Shown: piece by piece, positions 7,981 through 16,353 of the stretch
How positions within the stretch are numbered: the first letter of the stretch is position 1
Layout: each line of letters starts with the position of its first letter
Source: Arthrobacter sp. Alg241-R88
GTDB taxonomy: Bacteria; Actinomycetota; Actinomycetes; Actinomycetales; Micrococcaceae
Assembly: GCF_900537115.1 (NCBI RefSeq)
Contig: NZ_UNRG01000002.1
Location: 496,591 to 560,590, forward strand
DNA: 64,000 nucleotides
Reading direction: 5' to 3'
Made by a program: the position numbers and the translations under genes
Notes under the pieces: model-generated
Told to the model about the DNA's origin: nothing
The model's database searches: none
What the model saw: only the letters and a program-made list of their open reading frames with translations

Positions 7981-9072
7981 TCAGGAGTTCGCCCCGTGTC
8001 CCGGCGCAACTTCTTCCCCGGCCTTCACCGACCCCGGCGGGGTCCCATCCCCGAAGGGCCGGCCACCCAAGGACTCGCGCCCGTGGGCGTCAAGCCAACC
8101 ATCCAGTGCAGGGCCGGCAGGGACGATGCCGGTGGGATTGATGTCCTCGTGCACGATGTAGTAGTGCTGCTTGATCTGCACGAAGTCGGTGGTGTCGCCG
8201 AACCCGGGAGTCTGGAAGAGGTCGCGCGCGTAGCCCCAGAGGGCAGGCATCTCGCTGAGTTTCTGGCGGTTGCATTTGAAGTGGCCGTGGTACACGGCGT
8301 CGAATCGTGCCAGGGTAGTGAAAAGCCTTACGTCGGCTTCCGTGATGGTGTCGCCTACCAGGTACCGCTGCCTGGAGAGCCTCTCTTCCAGCCAGTCCAT
8401 GGCGGACCAAAGCCTCGCATAAGCGGCGTCGTACGCCTCCTGGGAGCCGGCGAAGCCGCAGCGGTAGACCCCGTTGTTGACTTCGGTGAAAACCCGCTTG
8501 TTGACCTCGTCGATCTCCTCCCGGAGATGCTCGGGGTACAGCTGGGGTGCGCCGGGCCGATGGAACTTCGTCCATTCCGTCGAGAAGTCGAGTGTGATCT
8601 GCGGAAAGTTGTTGGTGACCACCGCGCCGCTGGCCACCTCAACAATCGCCGGCACGGTAATGCCCCGCGGGTAGTTCGGAAACCGCTTGAAGTACGCCTC
8701 CTGCAGGCGTTCGATGCCCAGGACCGGGTCAACGCCGCCCGGATCCAGGTCGAAAGTCCAGGACCGCGCGTCATGCGTGGGGCCGGGCTGTCCGAGCGAA
8801 ATGGCATCCTCCAGCCCCAGCAGGCGGCGGACAATAACCGTCCGGTTTGCCCACGGGCACGCCCTGGCGGCGATCAGGCGGTACCGTCCCGGCTCCGCTG
8901 GCCAACCGGGCTCCCCGTTAAGCCCCGGCCTGCCGTCTGCGGTGATCCGGTCCTCGATGTAGTTGGTGTCGCGGTTGAACTCCGCGCCACCGGTTACGTA
9001 GGCGCCGCGCGTGCTGTGCTCTGCGGTACGGCCGCTTTCCACCTGTTGGGTGCTTTCCGTTTCCTGGCTCAT
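7981..9072 (-). CDS. Glutathione S-transferase Xi-type protein, glutathionyl-hydroquinone reductase-like
   Basis: A 363-residue Omega/Xi-class GST relative (ECM4/YqjG/PcpF group). The catalytic Cys72 lies in ARACPWANRTV, the hallmark of S-glutathionyl-(chloro)hydroquinone reductases, and the C-terminal half contains the all-helical GST domain (DWLEERLSRQRYLVGDTITEADVRLF region). The family removes thiol adducts from hydroquinones. This organism carries mshC in the same window and therefore uses mycothiol, so the thiol partner is likely mycothiol rather than glutathione. The gene follows the M50 protease by 9 bases but has its own TAGGGT box. Confidence 0.88.
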   Translation of the reverse strand: MSQETESTQQVESGRTAEHSTRGAYVTGGAEFNRDTNYIEDRITADGRPGLNGEPGWPAEPGRYRLIAARACPWANRTVIVRRLLGLEDAISLGQPGPTHDARSWTFDLDPGGVDPVLGIERLQEAYFKRFPNYPRGITVPAIVEVASGAVVTNNFPQITLDFSTEWTKFHRPGAPQLYPEHLREEIDEVNKRVFTEVNNGVYRCGFAGSQEAYDAAYARLWSAMDWLEERLSRQRYLVGDTITEADVRLFTTLARFDAVYHGHFKCNRQKLSEMPALWGYARDLFQTPGFGDTTDFVQIKQHYYIVHEDINPTGIVPAGPALDGWLDAHGRESLGGRPFGDGTPPGSVKAGEEVAPGHGANS

Positions 9073-9078
9073 GAAACC

Positions 9079-9084
9079 ACCCTA
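9079..9084 (-). promoter_or_regulatory. -10 box (TAGGGT) of GST/GHR-like gene, leaderless
   Basis: TAGGGT on the minus strand, 6 bases before the ATG at 9072. Its TAG is also the stop codon of the upstream M50 protease gene. Confidence 0.45.
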
Positions 9085-9840
9085 AACGCCCGCCGGCAGG
9101 ACTGCGGAGATAGGCTGCCAGGCGACCAGCCAGGACCCGCCCACGAGGACCGTAAACAGGAGGATCCACACAACGGAGGGAATCGCCGTCGTACGGTACA
9201 GGAGGTACGCGTCCGAACTGGCAAGCCGGTCCCTGCGCCGCAGGTGCACATGCATGAGCTTTATGAGGTCCCGTACAGCACCCACCAGCAGTACCAGGCC
9301 CAGGATGACGGACACATGGCCCACGAAACCGTCCGGCACCAGGAAAATAAGGGCTATGTTGCCGCCTATCGTAGCGGCGGTGATGAGGAACCCCGCGGGG
9401 TTCCGGAGGAAGAGCAGGGTGGCTGCGAGGGCTACCGTGCTGGCGGCCAGGGCGGCAGGGCCCCACCCGGTGAAGCCGCACCACACGAACGCGGCGCCGA
9501 CGACGGCCGGGACGGGATACCCCCAGAAACAGGACCACACGGTGGCGAGTTTGCTCCGGCTGTACGTGGTGGTGGTGCCTGAATGGTCCAACCGAAGCCG
9601 TATCCCTGAGAGCCGCTGGCCGCTCGTGACGGCTGCGAAGGCATGTCCCAGCTCGTGGGTGGCTGTTGCGAGCAGGCCCACGTACTTCCAGGACTGGCGG
9701 GGGATCGACAGGGCAGTCACTATGCCCAGGGCGAGCATCAGCTCAGTGAATGTAATGACGGGAAGATCGGTGCGGCTGAAGGAACTGTTGAACGTGTTCC
9801 AAGGGTCCTTGGCAAGATTCACCGAATGCTGCCCGGGCAT
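9082..9840 (-). CDS. M50 family zinc metallopeptidase, membrane
   Basis: A 252-residue membrane protein with the zinc motif HELGH at residues 62-66, inside the segment TATHELGHAFAAVTSGQRL, and about five or six hydrophobic helices. This places it in the M50B-like peptidases of actinobacteria (peptidase M50B-like, PF13398 type). The substrate is unknown. It is divergent from the yqeY-family gene. Confidence 0.85.
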   Translation of the reverse strand: MPGQHSVNLAKDPWNTFNSSFSRTDLPVITFTELMLALGIVTALSIPRQSWKYVGLLATATHELGHAFAAVTSGQRLSGIRLRLDHSGTTTTYSRSKLATVWSCFWGYPVPAVVGAAFVWCGFTGWGPAALAASTVALAATLLFLRNPAGFLITAATIGGNIALIFLVPDGFVGHVSVILGLVLLVGAVRDLIKLMHVHLRRRDRLASSDAYLLYRTTAIPSVVWILLFTVLVGGSWLVAWQPISAVLPAGV

Positions 9841-9953
9841 GAGTGGTCATTTTCGGCCATAAGCACCTACGGTACTAGGGATGGGTGGACGCTGCCGCGG
9901 CGCCCTGCGGCGCCCGGTCCCAATGACAGAAAAAACACAGGAACAGAGGAAAC

Positions 9954-10418
9954 GTGTCATCTTTGAAGGAACGGCTGCAGGCCGACGTCGTCATCCATAT
10001 GAAGGAGCGCAATAAGACTGCGCTGACCACTGTCCGGAACGTCCTGGGCGAGATTGAAACCCGTGAGAAATCGGGGAAGACACCCGTGCAGCTTGATGAC
10101 GCCCAGGTGACGTCCCTGCTTCAGAAGGAAGCAGCAAAGCGCCGGGACACGGCCGGCATCTACGCGGAAGCCGGACAGCCGGAGCGGGCGGCGGCGGAAA
10201 TTGCTGAAGCCGAGGTGATCGAGTCTTACCTGCCAAAGCCCCTGTCCCTGCAGGAGGTGGAGGCAATTGTGGACGAGGTCCTCGACGGGCTCCGCGCCGA
10301 AGGGCGCGAACTGACGCCGCGGCAGATGGGCGAAGTGATGAAGCCCGTGACGGCGAAGGTGGCAGGGCGTTTCGATGGCAAGGAAGTCAGCCAGCTGGTG
10401 CGCCAAAAGCTCGCTTAA
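9954..10418 (+). CDS. GatB/YqeY domain-containing protein
   Basis: A 154-residue YqeY-type protein: the family pattern SLKERLQADVVIHMKERNK at the N-terminus, a KSGKTPVQLDD region, and the C-terminal MGEVMKPVTAKVAGRFDG segment followed by VSQLVRQKL. It resembles the tail domain of GatB amidotransferase and is thought to contact tRNA, but its cellular job is unclear. The GTG at 9954 is the start, just after a GAGGAAACGT ribosome site. A strong intrinsic terminator follows 6 bases after the stop. Confidence 0.93.
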   Translation: MSSLKERLQADVVIHMKERNKTALTTVRNVLGEIETREKSGKTPVQLDDAQVTSLLQKEAAKRRDTAGIYAEAGQPERAAAEIAEAEVIESYLPKPLSLQEVEAIVDEVLDGLRAEGRELTPRQMGEVMKPVTAKVAGRFDGKEVSQLVRQKLA

Positions 10419-10423
10419 AGCGG

Positions 10424-10457
10424 AAAGGCACGCCCACTCGATAGTGGGCGTGCCTTT
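10424..10457 (+). terminator. Intrinsic terminator after yqeY
   Basis: A perfect 15-bp stem (AAAGGCACGCCCACT / AGTGGGCGTGCCTTT) with loop CGAT, immediately downstream of the yqeY stop. The A/T ends of the stem would also allow use from the other strand by the convergent DUF4193 gene. Confidence 0.85.
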
Positions 10458-10504
10458 GCTCAGTGGGGGCGGCTGAATGGGGCCGTCCCGCCTGACTTCC
10501 TGAT

Positions 10505-10807
10505 TTAGCCTTCGCACTCCGTGCAGTAGCTGTGGCCGTCCTTTTGGCGCGCAATCTGCGAGCGGTGGCGGACCAGGAAGCAGGAGTAGCAGGTGAATTC
10601 GTCCTCGGCCTGGGGGATGACCTGTACTACGAGCTCCTCAGCGACAAACTCGCCGCCGGGTACGCCCGCGCCGTCGAGGCCGTCAGCTTCGTCCAGCTCC
10701 AGGACAACGCTGCGCGCGTCGGGAGCATTGGCTGACTGGAGCTGCTCGAGAGAGTTGTCCTGCGATTCCTTGACGTCGGAACGCAGTTCGTCGTAATCGG
10801 TTGCCAC
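10505..10807 (-). CDS. DUF4193 domain-containing zinc-ribbon protein
   Basis: A 100-residue acidic protein beginning VATDYDELR, with a C-terminal four-Cys zinc ribbon (FTCYSCFLV ... SYCTECEG, two CxxC pairs about 20 residues apart). This matches the DUF4193 family of actinobacteria, whose function is unknown. The GTG at 10807 is preceded by an AGAGAAG ribosome site. The open frame extends upstream without family-like sequence. Confidence 0.85.
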   Translation of the reverse strand: MATDYDELRSDVKESQDNSLEQLQSANAPDARSVVLELDEADGLDGAGVPGGEFVAEELVVQVIPQAEDEFTCYSCFLVRHRSQIARQKDGHSYCTECEG

Positions 10808-11015
10808 TTTAGGTGCTTCTCTTTTCTTTGGTTCGTCTGTCGCGTATGAAACGTACAGCATCATCCGGGTATTCCCCAATAGCCGGAGTATATTGACCGC
10901 CGTTTGGGTAGAGGTTTAAGGAAGCGGCCTCAAGGTTCATCACCCTACTGTGGCTGTACGGGCAGGGGAGGTCGCCGCGAACGCTGCGGTCTCCGCACTA
11001 TCTGAAGGGGTATAT

Positions 11016-12158
11016 GTGGAGCAGCTCACTGCAGAATTCGGGGGCGCCGGGCGGACCGGCACTGGCGTTGGTCCAATCCTGGAAAAGTTTGAGTCGGTAT
11101 CAAGGATAGCCGTATTGCGCGGCGGGGGCCTCGGCGACCTCATTTTCGCTATTCCCGCCATTGCCGCATTGAAAGCGGCATACCCCCAGGCCTCCATAAC
11201 CCTCCTCGGCACCCCTGCGCACAAGGCTTTGATCGCCGCGACGAAGAGCCCGGTGGATGAGGTTCAGGTCCTTCCCTTTTCCGAGGGTGTCCGGCCCGGA
11301 GTCGAGGACGAGGATGACCTAGAGCGGTTTTTTGAGGAGATGCGGGCACGCCGCTTCGATCTGGCGGTCCAGGTTCACGGTGGCGGGCGGTATTCCAATC
11401 CCTTCCTGCTCCGGCTCGGCGCCCGCCACACGGTAGGGACGCGCACGCCTGACGCAGCAAGCCTGGAGCGCACTGTGCCCTACCTCTATTACCAGCATGA
11501 ACCGCTAAGGGCCCTGGAGGTGGCCGGGTTCGCCGGTGCGTTCCCGGTGGATCTCGAAGCACGGTTGGCCCCGGCGGAGGGACTGCGCCCCTCTCCCCAG
11601 GCGGCCGACGACGATAGCCAGCCTTTGGTGGTGATGCATCCCGGCGCTACGGATCCCCGCCGTCGTTGGCCAGCGGAGCGGTTTGCTGAACTTGCCGTCG
11701 CCTGCGCCGGGGACGGCTTCCAGGTGGTGGTTGTGGGCGATGAGAGCGAGAAGGAACTTGCCGGGCGGATCGTCGAACTGGCCGCCTCGGGCCAGGTACG
11801 TTCGGTAGCCGGCGAACTGGACATGGCAGGCTTGGTGGCGCTGCTGGCCCGTGCGGCGGTGGTCGTCGGAAATGACAGCGGCCCGCGCCATCTCGCCCAG
11901 GCCCTGGGGGTTCCCACCGTCGGTATCTTCTGGGCCGGCAACGTTATCAATGCCGGTGCACTGGGCCGGAGCCTGCACCGGATCCATGCTTCCTGGGTGA
12001 CCGCTTGCCCCACCTGCGGAATAGACGTGACCCAAGTGGGCTGGACGGCCCCGCGCTGCTCCCACGACGATTCGGTGGTGGCCGGCATTGCGGCGCGGGA
12101 TGTCCACGAGGATGTCCGCAGTCTGGCGGCCACCGAAGTGACCAGGCAGCTGGCATGA
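11016..12158 (+). CDS. Glycosyltransferase family 9 protein (heptosyltransferase-like), first of pair
   Basis: About 380 residues from the GTG at 11016, which has GAAGGGG 5 bases upstream; a GTG at 10950 would add 22 residues with no family signal. The GT9 N-terminal glycine-rich motif (AVLRGGGLGDLIFAIPA) and the C-terminal nucleotide-sugar site (VVGNDSGPRHLAQALGVP, then GIFWAGNV) are both present, with a WPAERFAELA motif between. The tail carries three clustered Cys (TACPTCGIDV ... APRCSHDD). GT9 enzymes transfer heptose or related sugars; with no LPS here, the product is probably a cell-surface glycan. It is coupled to a second GT9 by an ATGA overlap. Confidence 0.87.
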   Translation: MEQLTAEFGGAGRTGTGVGPILEKFESVSRIAVLRGGGLGDLIFAIPAIAALKAAYPQASITLLGTPAHKALIAATKSPVDEVQVLPFSEGVRPGVEDEDDLERFFEEMRARRFDLAVQVHGGGRYSNPFLLRLGARHTVGTRTPDAASLERTVPYLYYQHEPLRALEVAGFAGAFPVDLEARLAPAEGLRPSPQAADDDSQPLVVMHPGATDPRRRWPAERFAELAVACAGDGFQVVVVGDESEKELAGRIVELAASGQVRSVAGELDMAGLVALLARAAVVVGNDSGPRHLAQALGVPTVGIFWAGNVINAGALGRSLHRIHASWVTACPTCGIDVTQVGWTAPRCSHDDSVVAGIAARDVHEDVRSLAATEVTRQLA

Positions 12159-13126
12159 GCGCGACGGAAAGCATCGCGGTGGGGGAAGTCAACGAGCCGC
12201 ACGACGGGAAACCGGAGCTTCTGGTCCTTCGGGCGTTGAAGCTTGGGGACCTGCTGGTCGCAGTGCCGGCCCTGAAGGCGCTCCGGCGTGAGTTCCCGGA
12301 TCACCGGCTGAGGTACGCGGCGCAAGGCTGGCTTTCTGAGGCGCTGGGGCTCGTGGGCGGTTATGAACTTCTGCCCACGCACGGCCTGGACGAGCCGCTG
12401 GCCATGGAACCCGGCGTCGTGGACGTGGCAGTGAACCTGCACGGCAGCGGGCCGGAAAGCCAGGGCAGGATTGAGGCGTTGCAGGCCCGGCACACCATTG
12501 GCCACCGGAGCCAGTACCGCGACGGGCCGCCGTGGCGGGCCGAGCTGCATGAGAGGGAACGCTGGGTCAGCCTCCTGGCATGGCACGGCATCGAGGCCGA
12601 CCCCCTGGATATCCACCTGAATACTCCGCATGTGCCCAGCCCCGTACCGGATGCCACCGTCCTGCATGTGGGGGCCGCCTATGGCAGCCGGCTATGGCCA
12701 GCTGAGCGGTTCGCAGCTGTTGCCGCAGCGCTTGACTCGGCTGGGCACAATGTTGTCTTCACCGGTGGCAGCGGCGAGAGGGACCGGGCCCTTGACGTGT
12801 GCCTTCGGTCAGGGCTTGCGGAGGATGCAGTGTTGGCGGGACGGCTTGGCCTGGCGGAGTTCGCCGCGACCATCGCGGCGGCCCGCCTGGTGGTCTCCGC
12901 CGATACGGGGGCTGCGCACCTGGCTTCCGCGTATGGAACGCCATCTGTGGTGTTGTTCGGGCCCGCTCCGCCCGAGATCTGGGGTCCGCCCCCGGGTCCG
13001 CACATCGTCCTGACCCGCGCTGAGCTGCGGCGGGGGGACACTTTCGCGGCCGAGCCGGACCCGGCGCTGTTGGCCATCACCGTACCGGATGTTCTGGCTG
13101 CAGTCCGGGGGCTGGGCGTTTTCTAG
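12155..13126 (+). CDS. Glycosyltransferase family 9 protein, second of pair
   Basis: A 323-residue GT9 protein with LVLRALKLGDLLVAVPALK at residues 22-40, a WPAERFAAVA motif, and the sugar-nucleotide site SADTGAAHLASAYGTPSVVLF. Its start overlaps the stop of the first GT9 gene by 4 bases, so the two are made together and may act in sequence. It is shorter than its partner and lacks the Cys cluster. The acceptor is unknown. Confidence 0.9.
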   Translation: MSATESIAVGEVNEPHDGKPELLVLRALKLGDLLVAVPALKALRREFPDHRLRYAAQGWLSEALGLVGGYELLPTHGLDEPLAMEPGVVDVAVNLHGSGPESQGRIEALQARHTIGHRSQYRDGPPWRAELHERERWVSLLAWHGIEADPLDIHLNTPHVPSPVPDATVLHVGAAYGSRLWPAERFAAVAAALDSAGHNVVFTGGSGERDRALDVCLRSGLAEDAVLAGRLGLAEFAATIAAARLVVSADTGAAHLASAYGTPSVVLFGPAPPEIWGPPPGPHIVLTRAELRRGDTFAAEPDPALLAITVPDVLAAVRGLGVF

Positions 13127-13186
13127 GGCTGCCCAGGCACGTCAAGCCGGGGGCGGCCAGGCCTCCTGCCGGACGCCGGAAAGTCC

Positions 13187-13192
13187 TAAAAT
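13187..13192 (+). promoter_or_regulatory. -10 box (TAAAAT) of small membrane protein, leaderless
   Basis: TAAAAT lies 6 bases before the ATG at 13199, with no ribosome site between. Confidence 0.4.
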
Positions 13193-13198
13193 AATGCC

Positions 13199-13414
13199 AT
13201 GGGCACTGAGATCGAAATTGCCTTGGTATTGACGATGGCGTTCGTGTGGGTCGTGGGCACCTTCGCCATCTTGTCCGGGATCGACCGGCTGGAGAGGAAG
13301 GCACGGCGCCAGGAGCGCAGGGCGGACCGGGAGCGGCAACGCCGCGTCCAGTACCGCCCGGTTGCGCCCGGCTCCCGGCTGCTGGGCCACAGAAGGCACG
13401 CGCACACCCGTTAG
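13199..13414 (+). CDS. Small single-pass membrane protein, hypothetical
   Basis: 71 residues: one N-terminal hydrophobic helix (IALVLTMAFVWVVGTFAIL, residues 7-25), followed by an Arg-rich cytoplasmic tail (RLERKARRQERRADRERQRR). I do not recognise a family. A TAAAAT box 6 bases upstream supports expression as its own unit. It is convergent with the SGNH hydrolase gene. Confidence 0.65.
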   Translation: MGTEIEIALVLTMAFVWVVGTFAILSGIDRLERKARRQERRADRERQRRVQYRPVAPGSRLLGHRRHAHTR

Positions 13415-13444
13415 CCTGCACCCAGGGCGGATGGCATCGTCTGC

Positions 13445-14146
13445 TTACCCCACCCCATGTGGTTGGGGAGCAGATTTGGACCGGGCCGCACCGGCGATCA
13501 CCACCGAGTGGGGGTTGGGGTGGCCGGCCCGGACCAGGGTGGCAATGGCGCGCGCAATTTTCCGGCCACCCTGCGTTGAAGGTTCTATGGGATTGGCGTA
13601 GTCGGCGTCTTCGCTGCAGATCAGCCTCAGGTCGATCACTGGCGTGCCGCTGGAAAAGGCTGCCCGAGTAATCGAATCGTTGAAGAGGGACAATGCTGCC
13701 CTGACGATTTTCTGGTTCGGTTCCGATGGGGGAGTGTCGTAGATGGTGCATACCGCCGCGGGCAGGCCCTGAGCCAGGACGCCGGGCAGCATGGCCCGGT
13801 AGTCGGCGTCGAACCTGTCCCTTCCGGCGTCAAGCATGAGCAGGGCCTCGGCAACGGAGCCGGGACGCTCCTGCAACAACGGCGCATAGCCGAGGGCATC
13901 GTTTCCACCAACGCTCACCACCAGGTGGGTGGCGTCCCGGGGGAGGTCGCGGAGCTGGCGGGCGACACCGGTGATGACGTCCCCGTCGATGGCCAGGAGC
14001 GAGCATTTCCAGCCCGGCAGTTCCTGGCGCAGCTGGCTGATGACGTCGGGGCCGCCGTCCACGTACGCAGCGTTGTCGAAGATGGAATCGCCCAGCAGGA
14101 CCACGTGGCCCGTCTCCTTACCCTTTCCAAAGTCCATGAGGGTCAT
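13445..14146 (-). CDS. SGNH/GDSL hydrolase family protein
   Basis: About 233 residues. Block I is VVLLGDSIFDN with the catalytic Ser, block II Gly is in LAIDGDVITG, and block III is VSVGGNDALG. The C-terminal block reads NPIEPSTQGGRKIA in place of a classic DxxH, a variant seen in a distinct group of SGNH esterases. No signal peptide is apparent, so it is likely intracellular. The start is one of three nearby ATGs (14161, 14146, 14137); 14146 has an AGGGTGG site upstream. The substrate is unknown. Confidence 0.85.
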   Translation of the reverse strand: MTLMDFGKGKETGHVVLLGDSIFDNAAYVDGGPDVISQLRQELPGWKCSLLAIDGDVITGVARQLRDLPRDATHLVVSVGGNDALGYAPLLQERPGSVAEALLMLDAGRDRFDADYRAMLPGVLAQGLPAAVCTIYDTPPSEPNQKIVRAALSLFNDSITRAAFSSGTPVIDLRLICSEDADYANPIEPSTQGGRKIARAIATLVRAGHPNPHSVVIAGAARSKSAPQPHGVG

Positions 14147-14322
14147 GTTCCACCCTGGCACGCGTCACCGCCACCTCTGTCAGTGGGGCAGGGTCTCGCC
14201 CTTCGTGGAACCCGCTAAGCCACCGGAGTGAGAGCAGGGCCGAATGGCTCGCTCCCACTTCGCATCTACCGGTAGGGAGTTCATCACCTATGAGGCCCGG
14301 ATGGGAGCCCTGGGAGTAAAGG

Positions 14323-14328
14323 TAGAGT
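14323..14328 (+). promoter_or_regulatory. -10 box (TAGAGT) of GNAT gene, leaderless
   Basis: TAGAGT followed by 6 bases and the GTG start at 14335. Confidence 0.45.
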
Positions 14329-14334
14329 CTCGAA

Positions 14335-14877
14335 GTGACCTCATCCAGGAACATCTTGATCGACGGCATAGAGATCCGGATATCGCGCTCCAGTGACGCC
14401 CGGAAAATGAAAGACGCCTATCTGCGGAACAGGGAGTACCTCACTCCCTGGGAGCCAGCACGCCCCGAGGATTTTTTTACTGTGGCCGGGCAGAACAAAA
14501 TTACAGAAACGCGTTTGGTCTCCTACGCGGCCGGGTCTGAAGTACCGTGGGTGATTCTCGATGTGGACCGCATTATCGGTGCCATAACGCTGACAGGAAT
14601 TGTGCTCGGACCTTTTTGCAGCGCCAACGTTGGCTATTGGGTAGACCACGAGTACTCCGGGCGAGGAATCGGCTCGGCTGCACTGACCCATGTGCTCGCT
14701 TATGCAAAGAACAAGATGGGCTTGCACCGCATCCAGGCGGCAACCCTCCTGCACAATGCGGCCTCACAAAAGATCCTCCAACGTGCCGGCTTCGAATGGA
14801 TAGGAGTGGCGCCGGCTTACCTGAAAATTGCCGGCACGTGGCAGGACCATAACCTCTACCAGCGCATCCTCTACTGA
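14335..14877 (+). CDS. GNAT family N-acetyltransferase, RimJ/RimL-like
   Basis: A 180-residue acetyltransferase of the RimJ/RimL type. The acetyl-CoA loop is in GYWVDHEYSGRGIGSAALT, followed by the HRIQAATLLHNAASQKILQR segment typical of this group, and FEWIGVAPAYLKIAGTWQDH near the end. It probably acetylates an N-terminal amine or a small molecule. The GTG start at 14335 follows a TAGAGT box by 6 bases. Confidence 0.9.
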   Translation: MTSSRNILIDGIEIRISRSSDARKMKDAYLRNREYLTPWEPARPEDFFTVAGQNKITETRLVSYAAGSEVPWVILDVDRIIGAITLTGIVLGPFCSANVGYWVDHEYSGRGIGSAALTHVLAYAKNKMGLHRIQAATLLHNAASQKILQRAGFEWIGVAPAYLKIAGTWQDHNLYQRILY

Positions 14878-15233
14878 AAACGGCGTCAGCGCGATTGGTG
14901 CCCTTGCCGTTCGAAGTGGGCAGGGTCCTCGGCGCAAGGTCGGATGAAACCCGGTCTGTCAGGACGGCGCGCATCGACTTAGACTGAAGCATTCCGGGCA
15001 ACCCACTGCTTCCGGTCCACGTTACGGGGCCGTCCAGCCAGGACAGGAGGAACCTATCGGAGATCCGTGCCAAAGCTGATTATTGCTGGCGCGCAGGTCA
15101 GGGCGGACCTGCGGAAATTCAGGGACTTCATCGGATCTGGCGGCAAATTACCTGACGCAGGGCGACGAAGTCATAGGACCCCGGGACCGGGGAACTTCTA
15201 ACGCCCGCTCGGGCGGAACCCAAGGAGATTGCC
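14878..15233. other. Intergenic stretch with possible small-ORF remnant
   Basis: 356 bases without a convincing gene. A 44-codon frame from GTG 15067 to the stop at 15199-15201 (begins VPKLIIAGAQVRADLRKF) has only a weak ribosome site and no recognisable family, and may be a remnant. Close to the CBS gene start there is a small GCCCG/CGGGC hairpin around 15203-15217, and a GGGACTT half-site lies near 15121. Confidence 0.4.
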
Positions 15234-15650
15234 ATGACCACAGCACGTGAAATTATGACCGGCGGCGTTGAATGCATCGGTGAAAATGAAACTCTGGAAG
15301 CAGCGGCGCGGAAGATGAAAGACCTGAACGTCGGTGCACTGCCGATTTGCGGCGAGGACAACCGGCTCAAGGGCATGATTACGGACCGGGACATCGTCAT
15401 CAAGTGCTTCGCGGAAGGCGGCGATCCCCGTACGGCAAAGGCAGGCGATTTTGGCCAGGGCAAGCCTGTCACCATCGGTGCGGACGATTCCATTGAAGAA
15501 GCGATCAGCACAATGCAGGAGCATCAGGTGCGCCGGCTGCCAGTCATTGACGGCCATGATCTGGTCGGCATTCTCACCCAGGCAGACATCGCCCGCAACT
15601 ACCCGGAGGACAGAGTCGGGGAACTCGTCGAGCTCATTTCCTTCTACTGA
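15234..15650 (+). CDS. Tandem CBS domain protein, Hrp1-like
   Basis: A 138-residue protein made of two CBS domains (roughly residues 7-60 and 75-130), with the characteristic GALPICGEDNRLKGMITDRD and HQVRRLPVIDGHDLVGILTQ blocks. Length, the MTTAREIM start and these blocks closely resemble M. tuberculosis hypoxic response protein 1 (Rv2626c) as I recall it. CBS pairs bind adenosine nucleotides or related ligands. It has an AAGGAGATT ribosome site and stands alone. Confidence 0.92.
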   Translation: MTTAREIMTGGVECIGENETLEAAARKMKDLNVGALPICGEDNRLKGMITDRDIVIKCFAEGGDPRTAKAGDFGQGKPVTIGADDSIEEAISTMQEHQVRRLPVIDGHDLVGILTQADIARNYPEDRVGELVELISFY

Positions 15651-15899
15651 GTGCACTCCAAACGCACGTAGGAAGCCGCTACCGCGGGCCCCGTGTCAGC
15701 CCGGAACAGTTGTAAGCACAGCAATAATTTCAGTGTACTGACCCCTGGCGAGGGAGGCAGGGGACCGCGTAGCCTAGTCCGCCAAGACCTGCGTCTGGAG
15801 CCCGAGCGGTCCCTCGCCGCTGCAGCGCTGGAAGACTGATGGTCCTCCAGGGCGCAGTCTTGGCCGTTGCCATTAACCATGCGGGCGCGGGAGAAGAAG

Positions 15900-16238
15900 A
15901 TGTCGAGAGGCGCTGGCGGTCCTCAAACTGCAACTGCCCTATGGCATCGCAGGAAACTTCTGTTGGTCCTCAAGATTCCTCTTGAGCTCGGCCTGGTCTT
16001 GCTGGTGTTCATCACCTTCATGTACGTGCAACACGTTTTCTCGCTAATGCCCATGTACCTAAGCGGTGAGATCACGTCACGCCCTGATGCTGAAGAGGCC
16101 CTGATCAGTTCGGCCACCTGGTCCGCAATTCACATCCCGGTCCTGGGTCTGTGGCTTCTCCTATGGCTCTGGCACCGCAGATTACTGCGAAAGAGCAAGG
16201 GGTTGGCGGCTCCGATGTCCCGGCAGAGAACGGGCTGA
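15900..16238 (+). CDS. Two-helix membrane protein, hypothetical
   Basis: About 112 residues with two hydrophobic helices (LLLVLKIPLELGLVLLVFITF at 20-40 and IHIPVLGLWLLLWLW at 80-95) and basic residues at both ends (WHRRK, WHRRLLRKSK), so both termini are probably cytoplasmic. I do not recognise a family. The ATG at 15900 is preferred, with a GAGAAGA site just before; an upstream ATG at 15879 is possible. Confidence 0.6.
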   Translation: MSRGAGGPQTATALWHRRKLLLVLKIPLELGLVLLVFITFMYVQHVFSLMPMYLSGEITSRPDAEEALISSATWSAIHIPVLGLWLLLWLWHRRLLRKSKGLAAPMSRQRTG

Positions 16239-16353
16239 TTGAAGCGGCCTGCCTCGGCGACAAGACTGACTCCGACTCCCGCCTGCGATAGGTTAGCTCT
16301 GGCCGGCCGCGCAGGTAGCCTGAAACGGCCGCCCGATCATCCTTGGGGGACCT

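Noticed and set aside
15067..15201. A 44-codon frame upstream of the CBS gene
   Set aside because: Weak ribosome site, no family resemblance, not enough evidence for a gene; described as a possible remnant instead.
15110..15230. A DosR/DevR box upstream of the Hrp1-like gene
   Set aside because: Only one half (GGGACTT) matches; the second half of the 20-base palindrome is absent.
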